Below are positions 5,061 through 5,189 of a stretch of 5,189 nt of DNA, one piece after another. The stretch spans positions 1 through 5,189 of the forward strand of contig CAMOWP010000125.1 in assembly GCA_946628455.1 (NCBI GenBank), in the 5' to 3' direction. Each line of letters begins with the position of its first letter. The first letter of the stretch is position 1. Both the position numbers and the translations under genes were made by a program. Origin of the DNA: an uncultured Clostridia bacterium (GTDB taxonomy: Bacteria; Bacillota; Clostridia; Oscillospirales; Acutalibacteraceae). Below the pieces are notes generated by a model, which made no database searches, was not told the DNA's origin, and saw only the letters and a program-made list of their open reading frames with translations.

Positions 5061-5189
5061 TTTTACCTTGATTTTTTTAGTCGTCCACTGGCTTGTATAT
5101 TTCTTGCCGCCCTTGATTTTATAGGTGCGGACGAATACGTAGTAAGTTCCCTTTTTCTTGAATTTAAGGGGATAAGCTTTTTTATTTTT
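5058..5189 (-). CDS. C-terminus of an FN3-domain protein (partial)
   Basis: The minus-strand frame is open from the window edge to the TAA at 5058-5060, giving 43 lysine-rich residues; the 5' part lies outside the window. The pattern GTYYVFVRTYKIKGGKKYTS followed by a short basic KKIKVK end matches the last strands of a fibronectin type III-like domain. It parallels the FN3 ends of the secreted protein at 2639-3850 (GKYYVKIVPY...GIKYMG). It is probably a secreted or surface protein ending in an FN3 repeat. The stop lies 10 nt before the flavin reductase ATG with no hairpin between, so the two may share a transcript even though their functions look unrelated. Confidence 0.65.
   Translation of the reverse strand, partial: KNKKAYPLKFKKKGTYYVFVRTYKIKGGKKYTSQWTTKKIKVK

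Noticed and set aside
1..5189. CRISPR array, tRNA, insertion sequence or defence island
   Set aside because: No regularly spaced direct repeats, cloverleaf, transposase or terminal inverted repeats were seen, and no gene resembles a known defence effector.

Overview
The window looks like chromosomal DNA from an anaerobic Firmicute, probably a gut-type Clostridia (Oscillospiraceae/Ruminococcaceae-like). The reasons are strong AGGAGG-type ribosome binding sites, moderate GC with AT-rich intergenic gaps, a YitT-family membrane protein, a rubrerythrin beside an Hrb-like flavin reductase, and lysine-rich fibronectin-III (FN3) secreted proteins. The lineage is an inference from gene content. No rRNA, tRNA, CRISPR array, IS element or phage gene is visible.

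Layout, left to right. (1) 3-1133, minus: a complete polytopic acyltransferase-like membrane protein. (2) 1134-1398: an AT-rich divergent promoter region with one good sigma-70-type promoter per strand. (3) 1399-2289, plus: a complete YitT-family (DUF161/DUF2179) protein. (4) 2286-2543, minus: an in-frame but start-less C-terminal remnant of a radical SAM/SPASM-type protein, convergent with yitT and overlapping its stop codon. Its apparent terminator lies inside the 3' coding end of yitT. (5) 2601-2648: a bidirectional terminator. (6) 2639-3850, minus: a secreted protein with two FN3 domains and a divergent transglutaminase-like domain. (7) 3957-4496, minus: rubrerythrin. (8) 4544-5047, minus: an FMN-binding flavin reductase-like protein. 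(9) 5058-5189, minus: the 3' end of another FN3 protein, running off the window.

The clearest functional unit is the flavin reductase plus rubrerythrin pair, transcribed in that order with a 47-nt gap and a terminator after rubrerythrin. This fits oxygen/peroxide detoxification in an anaerobe. The flavin reductase resembles the N-terminal part of high-molecular-weight rubredoxin (Hrb) but stops where the rubredoxin domain would begin. The pair sits between two FN3-type proteins, and the upstream FN3 stop codon is built into the flavin reductase's Shine-Dalgarno.

I did not find a wholly new system. The items most worth a second look are the radical SAM remnant with its terminator embedded in yitT, the rubredoxin-less Hrb-like protein, and the divergent transglutaminase-like domain on the FN3 protein.
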